The position numbers were made by a program, and so were the translations under genes. From NCBI RefSeq assembly GCF_042657185.1, contig NZ_JBHSNN010000012.1: a stretch of DNA of 64,000 nt. One strand, written 5' to 3'. This DNA comes from Ureibacillus thermophilus. GTDB lineage: Bacteria; Bacillota; Bacilli; Bacillales_A; Planococcaceae. Of this stretch, positions 35,952-44,222 are shown in pieces (within the stretch, counting starts at the first letter, position 1; the number at the start of each line of letters is the position of its first letter). The notes under the pieces were generated by a model. It was not told where the DNA came from and did no database searches. It worked only from the letters and a program-made list of their open reading frames with translations.

Positions 35952-37529
35952 TTATTGTGATAAGTTATTAAAAACCCGACAATTCAAAGGAATTGTTTTG
36001 GACCAAGGAAGTAGTTGATCAAGCTCATCCATATTGCTTATATCCATATTGGGAAGCCTTTCAAATAAGTAGCGAAGATAATAAAATGGATTTAATTTAT
36101 TCTCTTTTGCTGTCTCCACAATACTGTAAATGATTGAGCTGGCCTTAGCTCCTTTCGGAGTATTGCTAAAAATCCAGTTCTTCCTTCCGATCACAAATGG
36201 TTTAATAGATCGTTCACTTCGATTATTATCGATTTCTAAACGTCCATCCTTTAAAAATGCCACGAGTTTTTCCCATTGGTTGAGGCAGTATGTAATGGCT
36301 TGACCTAATAGACTCTTTGGTAAAACATTGCTTTTCTCTGTTTTTAGCCATGCTGAAAAAGCCTCCAACAATGGTTGGCTGTGTTTAAGTCGTTTTTTAT
36401 ATCGTTCTTCTGGTGTACATTCTTTCAAATCACGCTCGATGGCAAATAGCTGATTACAGAAATTGAGTCCTTCCCGAGCTGTGACTGCTGAATGACGTTT
36501 GGATTCAGGAAGTACGTTTAAAGCCTCATCGAACTTTCTGCGGGCATGAGCCCAACATCCAACTAATGTTACGCCGGATACCTTATGGTATCCTGCATAT
36601 CCATCGACATGCAGGTATCCTTTAAACCCTTTTAGGAATTCTTTGGCATGTTCTCCTGCTCTAGTTTCCTGATAGTCATAAAGGACAAGTGGTGGATCCT
36701 CTCTTCCAGTCCGATAAAGCCACATGTAAGATTTCGATGTACTTGACCTTCCAGGTTCATGTAAAACCTGAACAGTTGTTTCATCCGCATGTAGAATGTC
36801 TTTAGAGAGGAGATGCTCTTTCATTCGTTGATAAATTGGCGCAAGCCATTTTTCGGCACCATAAAGCATCCAATTGGCCATGGTTTGCCTGGATAAGATC
36901 ACACCTAATCGTTTGAACGGTTGTTCTTGGCGATATAGAGGTAGCCCCTCTACATATTTTTGATTCATCATATATGCCATGCTTGACGGTGAAGCTAAAC
37001 TTTTTGGATACACAGATTTTGGGGCAGGTGCTGTAACGATTGGTGTCTCTATTTCATTACGCTCACAATGACGGCACCCATAGACATATCGAACGTGTTT
37101 TAAAACTTTGACTTGAGCCGGAATAATCACTAATTCTTGTCGTACTTCTGTGCTCATTTCGTGTGTTTTTTCACCGCAACACGAACAGACCTGCTCTTCT
37201 TCGGGTAAACGATATTCAATCGTTTCCATAGGCAGGTTTTCAAACGTAGCTTGACGTTGACCACGTTTCTTTTTACGACGATATGTAATTGTTTCAACAG
37301 TTGGCTCTTCGGCTTTTACATTAGACTCTACCTCTGCTTCATTGAATAAAGGTAGTTCTAATTGATTAGGGTTTGTTTTTTCGCTTGAAGAGCCAAATTT
37401 TCGTTTTTGACTAAGACGATACTGTTCTTCATACCATCGTAATTTCGCCGTCAATTCAACGATTTGCTGTTGAAGTTTTTCAATTAATTCAAATGGGTTT
37501 TGGTTAGGATTCTTTAAATTTTTCATCAT
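35952..37529 (-). CDS. tnpC: IS66 TnpC transposase
   Basis: A 525-residue transposase. It has an N-terminal coiled coil (EKLQQQIVELTAKLRWYEEQ) with KRKFGSSSEK, and a zinc motif CSCCG...CRHC near 115-150. A DDE domain follows with catalytic blocks ILHADETTVQVL (D near 240), HVDGYAGYH and WAHARRKFDEA (D and its helix), and NNRSERSIKPFVIGRKNW (E, near 435). The C-terminus is complete. It appears intact. Confidence 0.95.
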   Translation of the reverse strand: MMKNLKNPNQNPFELIEKLQQQIVELTAKLRWYEEQYRLSQKRKFGSSSEKTNPNQLELPLFNEAEVESNVKAEEPTVETITYRRKKKRGQRQATFENLPMETIEYRLPEEEQVCSCCGEKTHEMSTEVRQELVIIPAQVKVLKHVRYVYGCRHCERNEIETPIVTAPAPKSVYPKSLASPSSMAYMMNQKYVEGLPLYRQEQPFKRLGVILSRQTMANWMLYGAEKWLAPIYQRMKEHLLSKDILHADETTVQVLHEPGRSSTSKSYMWLYRTGREDPPLVLYDYQETRAGEHAKEFLKGFKGYLHVDGYAGYHKVSGVTLVGCWAHARRKFDEALNVLPESKRHSAVTAREGLNFCNQLFAIERDLKECTPEERYKKRLKHSQPLLEAFSAWLKTEKSNVLPKSLLGQAITYCLNQWEKLVAFLKDGRLEIDNNRSERSIKPFVIGRKNWIFSNTPKGAKASSIIYSIVETAKENKLNPFYYLRYLFERLPNMDISNMDELDQLLPWSKTIPLNCRVFNNLSQ

Positions 37530-37590
37530 GTAGTAATAATTCGACGGTTTTAGCTATTTTCCTCCAAGGTTTTTGTTAAAAGTAAAAAAT

Positions 37591-37947
37591 TCATATAACT
37601 GTTCTAGCCTTTACTTCTGGGGGTGCTTTCTTTTGCTCCATTGGAAGACCATCCAATAACCAGCATAATTGCCGATAACTAATTTGTATCGTTCCAGTGT
37701 CATTTTCATTTGGCCATTGAAATTTTCCTTTTTCCAATCGACGATAATAAAGCCAAAAACCATTATAGTCCCAGTGAAGAATTTTTAATTTATCTCGCTT
37801 TCGATTACAGAACACAAAATAACTTGATGAAAAGGGATCTAAATCAAATCCCTCTTTCACCAAAGCAGCTAATCCATCAATGGATTTTCTCAAATCAGTA
37901 CTTCCTTTTGCCAAGTAAACTCGTTCAGCTCTTGTACCAACTAACAT
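37591..37947 (-). CDS. tnpB: IS66 accessory protein TnpB
   Basis: A 118-residue IS66 Orf2 protein with the family phrases VYLAKGSTDLRKSIDGLAAL and FCNRKRDKLKILHWDYNGFWLYYRRLE. It overlaps tnpA by 7 bases, as in other IS66 members, and is needed for transposition together with TnpA and TnpC. Confidence 0.95.
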   Translation of the reverse strand: MLVGTRAERVYLAKGSTDLRKSIDGLAALVKEGFDLDPFSSSYFVFCNRKRDKLKILHWDYNGFWLYYRRLEKGKFQWPNENDTGTIQISYRQLCWLLDGLPMEQKKAPPEVKARTVI

Positions 37948-38261
37948 GTTGATTTCAACGTCCTAACCACTTCTGAAAGAAAGGCCGGATCGAAACCAGG
38001 TTTTACTTCAATTGAAATCCCACTAATTTCAATCCGTAATGAATTTTCAACTGTTTGTGAATGATCTTCTAGGGTAACGGATGCCCATTTTGTAGACTTT
38101 CCTTGATTTTTTATTGGATTTTCAATTTTTCTTAACCAGTATTTAAACTGGTGAATACTCCATTGATTTTCCTTGCACCAGTTTACTTGAGTTTGACCGC
38201 TTTTACGATAGTCAGCGATTCGTTGTTCCCAAACCTTACGTAATTCAGGATTCTTAGGCAT
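37941..38261 (-). CDS. tnpA: IS66 accessory protein TnpA
   Basis: A 106-residue IS66 Orf1 protein with a helix-turn-helix-like N-terminus (WEQRIADYRKSGQTQVNWCK then HQFKYWLRK). First gene of the element, about 80 bases inside the right end. Confidence 0.9.
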   Translation of the reverse strand: MPKNPELRKVWEQRIADYRKSGQTQVNWCKENQWSIHQFKYWLRKIENPIKNQGKSTKWASVTLEDHSQTVENSLRIEISGISIEVKPGFDPAFLSEVVRTLKSTC

Positions 38262-38344
38262 AAAAAAACTCCTTCAATTTCATCTTGAGGAGATTATCTC
38301 ATGAAATTAGCACATCAAGAAGGTGTGCAAGATTTGACGCTTAC

Positions 38345-38795
38345 CTTTAAACCAGTGATATCGGGTGGACACTCCCCACTTTGCCTGTGAATCGTAAAGA
38401 CTGCTTCGAAGGGCCGTACTGTCGATCAGCACAATTTTTGGATACCGTACTTCTAGATCTTTAAGCACCTGTGCATGAAAAACAGGAAATCCTTGTTCCC
38501 GGAACCACTTCGCCGCGCGGGAAAACGTAGACAGATGAGGGACTTCACCAAGCCCGCAAGCCCGTTGAAAACAGCGAAAACGCTGTAGGACGCGTACTAA
38601 TTTTCGCAAGGAATCAATAGCAAAATAGGTTTTCAAAAAGAAACATTTCAACAACGATTTTTTCGACACTGGCGGCCTTCCTGTCACATACGGTGTTTCT
38701 GGTAACGACAGAGAGTCAATATATCGAAATAAGGATGCTAAAAGTGGATCGATTTCATAAGACCATGCATGTTCGCTGTTCAAATTGGAAATCAT
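38345..38795 (-). pseudogene. Truncated DDE transposase of a second insertion sequence
   Basis: About 150 codons of transposase N-terminus: ATG at 38795 with AAGGGGTG 9 bases upstream, a DUF772-type helical domain (FRYIDSLSLPETPYVTGRPP, KSLLKCFFLKTYFAIDSLRK), then the first catalytic aspartate in IVLIDSTALR and TRYHWFKG. The sequence matches IS4/IS5-type transposases. The frame runs into the IS66 end at 38344, and the catalytic C-terminal half is gone. Confidence 0.85.
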
Positions 38796-38866
38796 GATAG
38801 TGTCCACCCCTTGGAGAGTTGTTTTTTGGTCACTGTATATGATTTCCAAGGTGGTGGATTTTTTAT

Positions 38867-39181
38867 GTGCATTTATGCATTCGTTATGCGTTTTGCAACA
38901 CGTTCTTATTAACTATATCGCCTTACTTAATTTCACTAACATCTTTATTTACAACTTTAATAATTTCATTAATCCTTTATGTTTCTTCGTTTACTCTACA
39001 CTTTGTTTTTTCACAGCGGCGCGAATTATCTGCTGATCGATTCGCAAGTTCATTTGTCGGAAAAGAATGTGCAAAGGAAACTCTTAGTATTCTGCAAGAA
39101 CAGAAACTTGTCCCTGAAAAAAGTTATAGCTTGTTTGAAACTCACCCTAGTATTAAGAAGAGGATAGAAAATATTAGTTAG
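38867..39181 (+). pseudogene. C-terminal remnant of an M48-type membrane metalloprotease
   Basis: The open frame begins at the edge of the truncated insertion sequence. It holds a hydrophobic segment (LISLTSLFTTLIISLILYVS) and then RRELSADRFASSFVGKE, which matches the third zinc-ligand region E-x3-D of M48 peptidases. It ends THPSIKKRIENIS, the normal M48 C-terminal phrase. The HExxH motif and the N-terminal two thirds are missing, so it was beheaded by insertion or deletion. Confidence 0.75.
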
Positions 39182-39333
39182 CACGTACCCTTTATAAAAC
39201 ATTTTGGCTAATCGCATTATGTAGTGAAAAGTATGTCTCAAAAAAGCTATTGAAATAACAAGTGCGCAGTAGACACACGCTGTGCAGTAAAAATGTTGTT
39301 ATTAGTAAAATAGCGTTGCTCAATAAAGCAACG

Positions 39334-39531
39334 CTAATTACTAACATTTCTAATTAACTTAACAGCATTTGCTACGATTCCTATAAGTCCAGTAATTGCG
39401 AAAATATATGCAACGAATAAAGGAATAACTGATAAATCCTTAGTTAAGATTCTATATGTACCCAGTGCAAAGATTAACAAACTACTCAAAAGTACTAAAA
39501 ATAAACGTACTTTATTATCCAAGTCTATCAA
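39334..39531 (-). CDS. Small membrane protein, 65 residues
   Basis: Two hydrophobic segments (LFLVLLSSLLIFALGTYRIL and VIPLFVAYIFAITGLIGIVA) separated by a short polar turn. It lies between the M48 remnant and the integrase, in the probable remains of an integrated element. I do not recognise it; no ribosome site is strong. Confidence 0.5.
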   Translation of the reverse strand: MIDLDNKVRLFLVLLSSLLIFALGTYRILTKDLSVIPLFVAYIFAITGLIGIVANAVKLIRNVSN

Positions 39532-39911
39532 CTCCTAAAAATTGTTCTATACAAATGTTAACATACTTAGGTCTGTTATTTAACATACTTTATGTATATT
39601 CAAAGAAAACAAAATATTTGATGAACAGTACGAAAAAATAGTGTAACAAAACACTAGAAGATACTAAACCTAAATTGTATTCCACCAGATGATCCGAATA
39701 CCCCTTTTTTAATAAGTTAAATCCACACTTGTAATATTAGTTATACGGATGTATAGATATATCCCGTTACAAGACCGGAATGTATGCTTTTTCATATTAG
39801 TGGATACCCACCTTTTATAGTTTAACGCTTCCCTAAAAAGTATTATTTTGATAGTATTTACTTAGCCACATACTGCACACTATTCCAGTTTCAAACTAGG
39901 AATGGGGTGTA
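39532..39911. other. 380-base gap upstream of the integrase
   Basis: AT-rich, with no open frame worth reporting. It should contain the integrase promoter; a GGGGTG ribosome site lies at its end. Confidence 0.4.
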
Positions 39912-41048
39912 ATGTTGGACTTTGACAAGCTAATCAAGGAAAAGAAAAAAGGATTTTATTTTCGAATCGATATTGGAAAAGACCCGTTCACCGGTAAGAG
40001 AAAGCAAGCAAGTTTCGGACCGTTTCGTACAAAGACTGAAGCGAAGAAAGAACTTCTTAAAATTAAAGCCCAAGTCGATGATGAAAGTTATTTTAAAGAA
40101 AGTACAGAAGATTTTTCAATGTTCATGGAGCGGTGGTTTAACACCTCTTACAAAAGAACAGTAGAAATAACTACCGCCAAAAGCAGAGAATATGTAATCA
40201 GAAATCATATTATGAAGTATTTCCAACATAAAAAAATTAATGAAATTACAACATTTGATATTGACAGTTTTTATGTAGACAAGTTAGACAACGGGTATTC
40301 AGGTGCATATATCCGACAAATGCATAATTTGCTCAATCAAGCATTTGATCAAGCGGTAAAATGGTCATTGGTTAAAGTGAACCCTGTAAAGAATGCTAAA
40401 CCACCCAAAGTGAAAAGTGAAGAAAAAATAACATGGACAGTAGATGAGGTAAATCGATTTCTGAATCTGATTAAAAATAGCTCTATGGAGATTCCTTACC
40501 TTCTTGCGATTTTCACAGGAATGCGACGTGGAGAAGTTTTAGGACTAAAATGGGATGACGTGGATTTTGAGAATAAGAAAATCCGCATCAAGCGCAGCTT
40601 ATGCTTTGTCTCAGGTAAAGGATTAATTTTTAAAGAGCCTAAAACAAAAAAATCGAAAAGACAAATTTCAATTTCTCAACATGTTGTAAATGTATTAAAG
40701 AAACATAAACAAAAACAAGAATTTCAAAAGGAGAAATTGGGTGTTCAATACCAAGATAACAATTTAATTGTCTGCACTGACGACGGAAAACCTCTCGATC
40801 CACGAAACTTGTTACGACAATTTTATCGCTTGATCGAAGCAGCAAATGTACCGCGTATAAGCTTCCATGATTTGCGGCATACACATGCAACCATCTTAAT
40901 GCAGCAAGGCGAAAATCCAAAAGTGGTTAGCGAGCGGTTGGGACATTCTCGCGTCGGTATAACTTTAGATTTATACTCACACGTCAGCGATGATTTACAA
41001 GAGCAAGCGGCAGAGAAATTTGAAAATGCCCTGTTAAAACAGAGTTAA
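39912..41048 (+). CDS. int: Tyrosine-family site-specific integrase
   Basis: A 378-residue phage/ICE integrase, apparently intact. The N-terminal arm-binding domain (FYFRIDIGKDPFTGKRKQAS), a SAM-like core-binding domain at about 60-165 and the catalytic domain follow in order. Active-site residues are visible: Arg in FTGMRRGEVLGLKW, Lys in the beta hairpin, His-x2-Arg in FHDLRHTHAT, the second His in RLGHSRVG, and the Tyr in LDLYSHV. It stops 131 bases before a tRNA-Val fragment that should be its attachment core. No excisionase is visible. Confidence 0.95.
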   Translation: MLDFDKLIKEKKKGFYFRIDIGKDPFTGKRKQASFGPFRTKTEAKKELLKIKAQVDDESYFKESTEDFSMFMERWFNTSYKRTVEITTAKSREYVIRNHIMKYFQHKKINEITTFDIDSFYVDKLDNGYSGAYIRQMHNLLNQAFDQAVKWSLVKVNPVKNAKPPKVKSEEKITWTVDEVNRFLNLIKNSSMEIPYLLAIFTGMRRGEVLGLKWDDVDFENKKIRIKRSLCFVSGKGLIFKEPKTKKSKRQISISQHVVNVLKKHKQKQEFQKEKLGVQYQDNNLIVCTDDGKPLDPRNLLRQFYRLIEAANVPRISFHDLRHTHATILMQQGENPKVVSERLGHSRVGITLDLYSHVSDDLQEQAAEKFENALLKQS

Positions 41049-41133
41049 AATCCTTTAGTTGACTAAAGGTGCAAGTTTTGTGCAAGTTTTTAAATCACGG
41101 AGATTGCAATACAATTGCTAATAAAACGAAAAA

Positions 41134-41168
41134 GCTTGAAACCCTCGATACGCAAGGATTTCAAGCCT
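41134..41168 (+). terminator. Hairpin between integrase and att core
   Basis: Arms GCTTGAAA and TTTCAAGC with an internal CCTC/AGGA partial pairing, following an A-rich tract. Likely the integrase terminator or an arm-site structure. Confidence 0.5.
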
Positions 41169-41178
41169 CTCACCTTAG

Positions 41179-41220
41179 TGATTCCGACTGGGCTCGAACC
41201 AGCGACCTCCACCCTGTCAA
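41179..41220 (-). other. Attachment-site core: 3' 42 bases of a tRNA-Val(GAC)
   Basis: Read on the minus strand the segment starts exactly at the anticodon loop TTGACAG. It continues with the anticodon-stem 3' strand GGTGG, the variable loop AGGTC, the T arm GCTGG-TTCGAGC-CCAGT and the acceptor strand CGGAATC plus discriminator A. The 5' half of the tRNA is absent on the right. No CCA is encoded. It sits next to the integrase, the usual place for an att core. Confidence 0.85.
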
Positions 41221-41311
41221 ATGGGTTTCAAAAAGAAAGAAATAGAAAAAGGTTCTGTGGTTGAAAGGAATTTGGTAAATTCACGACTGAAAAGGTGCAT
41301 TTTAAAAATAA

Positions 41312-41356
41312 AAAGAATCCAAGAAACACCGTTTTTCCAGTTTTCTTGGATTCTTA
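41312..41356 (-). terminator. Terminator of the MBL hydrolase
   Basis: Arms AAGAATCCAAGAAA and TTTTCTTGGATTCTT around a long loop, just after the stop codon. Confidence 0.85.
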
Positions 41357-41364
41357 TTTTACGA

Positions 41365-42168
41365 TCAATTCGATAAAATCGATGTGATAATATGTTTCGA
41401 ATGCCATTCACCACCTGAAACCGTGGCTAATTGATATTTCCTAGGAAACAATAGTTGATGAATTTCATCTGCTGAAAAACCCTCTTTTGATAAACGCTTT
41501 ACTTTATCCGTCAATTCAAGCAAATAATCCAATTTAAGCCGAAATGCCTTTTTTCCATCTTTTATATATCCCGCATGGCAGCAAAACATCTCACCAAAAT
41601 CCAACTGCAATACTTTTTCGATTGATTGAATGATTTGCGGGATGCTTTCATCGCGCAAAATCAATTTCGTTTTTGGCGTTACAAATAAGTCGCCGGAATA
41701 GAGCTGCCCTGTTGATTCATTTAAAAAGGACACGTGGTCTTGGGCATGGCCCGGTGTTTCAATGACGCGCCATTTATACTTCCGGGACTCAAAGGTTTCT
41801 TCGTGCGGAATAGCTTCATAAGGTGGCCGAATTCCCCAGAAAAACTTTCGGTATAACTTATAATCCGCTTTTCGTTTGCTTTTTTCAATAGACATTGCAT
41901 TTAGATAGATTGGCAGACCTTTTTCGTTCAAATATTTCGCACATCCGTCATGATCCTCATGGGCATGGGTGATGACGACCCGGTCAATGGACAAGCGATT
42001 AAAAAAATTCAAAAACTCCTTTTTCATCGAATGGGCGCCGCAGTCAATAAGTACGCCATCTTGATAAAAGGAATAAACATTTAAATGGACTTTAGAAAAT
42101 ACATTTTTCCCTTCAAAAAGAATTACATCCCCTTGCTTTGTTTCATAAAAACTTTGCTTTAATAACAT
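41365..42168 (-). CDS. MBL-fold metallo-hydrolase
   Basis: A 267-residue metallo-beta-lactamase-fold protein with the zinc motif THAHEDHDGCAKYL near residue 75, the later ligands ETPGHAQDHVSF (His near 158) and LYSGDLFV (Asp near 175), and CCHAG near 215. This set matches glyoxalase II-like or lactonase-like hydrolases; the substrate is unknown. The ATG at 42168 has GGGGGTG 5 bases upstream. It may be co-transcribed with the zinc-ribbon gene upstream. Confidence 0.9.
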   Translation of the reverse strand: MLLKQSFYETKQGDVILFEGKNVFSKVHLNVYSFYQDGVLIDCGAHSMKKEFLNFFNRLSIDRVVITHAHEDHDGCAKYLNEKGLPIYLNAMSIEKSKRKADYKLYRKFFWGIRPPYEAIPHEETFESRKYKWRVIETPGHAQDHVSFLNESTGQLYSGDLFVTPKTKLILRDESIPQIIQSIEKVLQLDFGEMFCCHAGYIKDGKKAFRLKLDYLLELTDKVKRLSKEGFSADEIHQLLFPRKYQLATVSGGEWHSKHIITSILSN

Positions 42169-42202
42169 TCCGACACCCCCAATTTGCGAAAAAATTTCCC
42201 CA

Positions 42203-42451
42203 TCACTCAATTTCTTGAATAAATCGCACTTCATCATACCCGCATTCCGAACACGTCATCAAATGAGGACAAATTTGATCTGTTGCCGTATTCGGGTATC
42301 CATCGCCCATCTTTACGGTTTCCTCATCATTGTAGTGGCCGTATGGATCTAAATAATCGGATACTTTCCCGGAATCATCCAATTTTTTATTGCAATGCGG
42401 ACAAAAGACTTCTATTTCAACCAAAGAATTGCAAAGCGGACATTGTGCCAT
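42203..42451 (-). CDS. Zinc-ribbon protein, 82 residues
   Basis: A small protein with two CxxC pairs at the N-terminus (CPLCNS and CPHCNKK) and a second cysteine set at the C-terminus (CPHLMTCSECG). The middle is acidic. The pattern suggests a zinc-ribbon protein of unknown function. It lies 34 bases upstream of the MBL hydrolase in the same direction. Confidence 0.75.
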   Translation of the reverse strand: MAQCPLCNSLVEIEVFCPHCNKKLDDSGKVSDYLDPYGHYNDEETVKMGDGYPNTATDQICPHLMTCSECGYDEVRFIQEIE

Positions 42452-42589
42452 GATTCTTCACCTCAGAAACATTATTCACCATTATAGAAAAAAGCATTCC
42501 TTCAAGGGTAAGAATGCAATGGCACAATGAATCTTAAGCCCAAAAAATAGTATACCGAATGGTTAAAATATATTTTACTGAATGATTCA

Positions 42590-43039
42590 TCATTCAGTCA
42601 ATGAATCCAAATTTTTCACCATTCCATTATGAGGAATTCCTTCTTCATAAAATACTTCTGATTGAACCTGATATCCCAGCTGCTCATAAAAAGTATTGGC
42701 ATGGGTTTGGGAATGCAATTTTACTTTGGAAACCCCTTTTTCTTTTGCAATTTTTTCTAACTCTTGAACAATGACTTTGCCAATGCCCAACTGGCGATAA
42801 GGTTTTAATACACATATCCGCTCTAATTTGCCAACCCCATCAATAAATCGTATTCTTCCTGTTCCAACTGGTTGTTGATTAGAAAGAATTAAAAGATGCT
42901 TGCATGGGGCATCCAGAGAATCATATTCATCAATCTCGTTCTCCTCAGGCACTCCCTGCTCTTTTACAAACACTTCTTTCCGAATAGCAAAAGCTTTTTG
43001 TAATTCCTCTTCCGTAGTGATACGAACAGCTTCTATCAT
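42590..43039 (-). CDS. GNAT-family N-acetyltransferase
   Basis: A 149-residue GNAT protein. The N-terminal phrase AFAIRKEVFVKEQGVPEENE and the acetyl-CoA motif LKPYRQLGIGKVIVQELEKI near residue 88 are clear, followed by HANTFYEQLGYQV. This resembles the YjcF/ElaA-like subgroup; the acceptor is unknown. The ATG at 43039 follows AAAGGG; an upstream ATG seven codons away lacks a site. Confidence 0.9.
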   Translation of the reverse strand: MIEAVRITTEEELQKAFAIRKEVFVKEQGVPEENEIDEYDSLDAPCKHLLILSNQQPVGTGRIRFIDGVGKLERICVLKPYRQLGIGKVIVQELEKIAKEKGVSKVKLHSQTHANTFYEQLGYQVQSEVFYEEGIPHNGMVKNLDSLTE

Positions 43040-43194
43040 TTTTTCATCCCTTTCTACCATTTTATGCGTGAATTATTAAACTTTTTATTATTGTACTTTT
43101 TTCTCCAAGTTTTTGAAAACTTCTTTGTAAAAAAATCTAATTTAACTTAGCTTTTTGTTAGTTTATCAAATTTTTTGTCTAGACAATGTCCAAG

Positions 43195-43296
43195 ATGACG
43201 GTTACTATAGAAGACGGAGAGTTCGGAAAAACTAAAGTTGAGTATTATAAAAAACACGAAAGATTTCGTGTTGCATTTTTTGCTAATACACTTTAG
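43195..43296 (+). CDS. Possible 33-codon leader peptide or gene remnant
   Basis: A short frame beginning MTVTIEDGEFGKTKVEYYKK and ending RVAFFANTL, with a coding-like mix of residues, 40 bases ahead of the ABC transporter operon. It has no convincing ribosome site. Part of it forms a hairpin (ACACGAAA / TTTCGTGT) followed by TGCATTTTTT, which could be an attenuator. Either a remnant or a regulatory leader. Confidence 0.25.
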   Translation: MTVTIEDGEFGKTKVEYYKKHERFRVAFFANTL

Positions 43297-43338
43297 TTTA
43301 CTAAATTATTAGATTACTAATATTGAGGAGAGTATGAT

Positions 43339-44139
43339 ATGAAGCGCAAATTTACTCTATTATTCTTACTAGCAATGGTTGTCATGGTTCTAGCTGCATG
43401 CGGTTCATCCTCTGATGATGAATCAAGCAAATCAAAAGATGAAGGAAAAGAAAAAGAAAAATTAATCATTGGTATTGATGACCATTTTGCACCAATGGGA
43501 TTCCGCGATGAAAATAACGAAATCGTAGGCTTTGATATTGACATGGCCCGCGCCGCTGCTGAAAAAATGGGCGTGGAAGTAGAATTCCAGCCAATTGATT
43601 GGTCTACAAAAGAAAGCGAATTATCCAGTGGACGGATCGATTTAATTTGGAACGGTTACACAATTACGGAAGAGCGTAAAGAAAAAGTATTATTCACAAA
43701 ACCATACTTAGAAAACGCCCAAGTGCTTGTAACACTAGCAGATTCTCCTATTACAAAAATCGATGAACTTGCTGGCAAACAAGTAGGAGTTCAAGCATTA
43801 TCCTCTGCTTTAGATGCATTAAATAAACATCCAATCAGCAAAGAGGTAAAATTAAGCGAATATAAAGATAATGTGCTTGCATTGCAAGATTTGAAAAATG
43901 GCCGTGTGGATGCAGTCGTAATTGACAAAGTTGTAATCGAATATTACATGACACAAGAAACAGATACATTTAAAATCTTGGAGGAAGAACTTGCTCCAGA
44001 ACAATATGGTGTAGGTGTGAAAAAAGGAAACGAAGCATTGCTTGAAAAATTGCAAGCGGCTTTAGATGAAATGAATGAAGACGGCACTGCCGCTGAAATT
44101 TCTGAGAAATGGTTCGGTGAAGATAGAGTTTTAAAATAA
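43339..44139 (+). CDS. Polar amino-acid ABC transporter, substrate-binding lipoprotein
   Basis: A 266-residue lipoprotein with lipobox LAAC at residue 21, a Ser/Lys-rich linker, then a type II periplasmic-binding fold of family 3 (LIIGIDDHFAPMGFRDENNE, DLIWNGYTITEERKE near 105, GVGVKKGNEALLEKLQ near 225). Cystine/glutamine-type transporters of Bacilli look like this; the ligand is not certain. First gene of a three-gene operon; GAGGAGAG precedes the start. Confidence 0.92.
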   Translation: MKRKFTLLFLLAMVVMVLAACGSSSDDESSKSKDEGKEKEKLIIGIDDHFAPMGFRDENNEIVGFDIDMARAAAEKMGVEVEFQPIDWSTKESELSSGRIDLIWNGYTITEERKEKVLFTKPYLENAQVLVTLADSPITKIDELAGKQVGVQALSSALDALNKHPISKEVKLSEYKDNVLALQDLKNGRVDAVVIDKVVIEYYMTQETDTFKILEEELAPEQYGVGVKKGNEALLEKLQAALDEMNEDGTAAEISEKWFGEDRVLK

Positions 44140-44172
44140 TTTTATGATAAAATAAGTCGTCCATTATTTTCG

Positions 44173-44208
44173 ATAAGAGTTTCCATGTGATATGGAACTC
44201 TTATTTTT
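44173..44208 (+). terminator. Intra-operon hairpin between binding protein and permease
   Basis: Arms ATAAGAGTTTCCAT and ATGGAACTCTTAT with a six-base loop, then a T-run. It sits inside the operon 15 bases before the permease start and probably terminates part of the transcripts so that binding protein exceeds permease. Confidence 0.8.
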
Positions 44209-44222
44209 TGGGAGGAAACATC

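Larger units (their letters stand above)
35904..38344 (-). mobile_element. Complete IS66-family insertion sequence
   Basis: About 2441 bases bounded by inverted ends GTAAGCGTaAAAT (left) and, read inward from the right, GTAAGCGTCAAATCTTGCAC. It carries tnpA, tnpB and tnpC in order on the minus strand. IS66 elements normally leave an 8-base target duplication; here the flanks are GAAAGTAT and CTTTAAAC, which do not match. The two sides are truncated genes of two different insertion sequences, so the element was probably involved in a deletion. Confidence 0.92.

Noticed and set aside
38867..39181. A functional M48 protease
   Set aside because: The HExxH motif and most of the protein are absent.
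39912..41048. Intact prophage or ICE
   Set aside because: Apart from the integrase and a small membrane protein there are no structural, conjugation or replication genes within reach.
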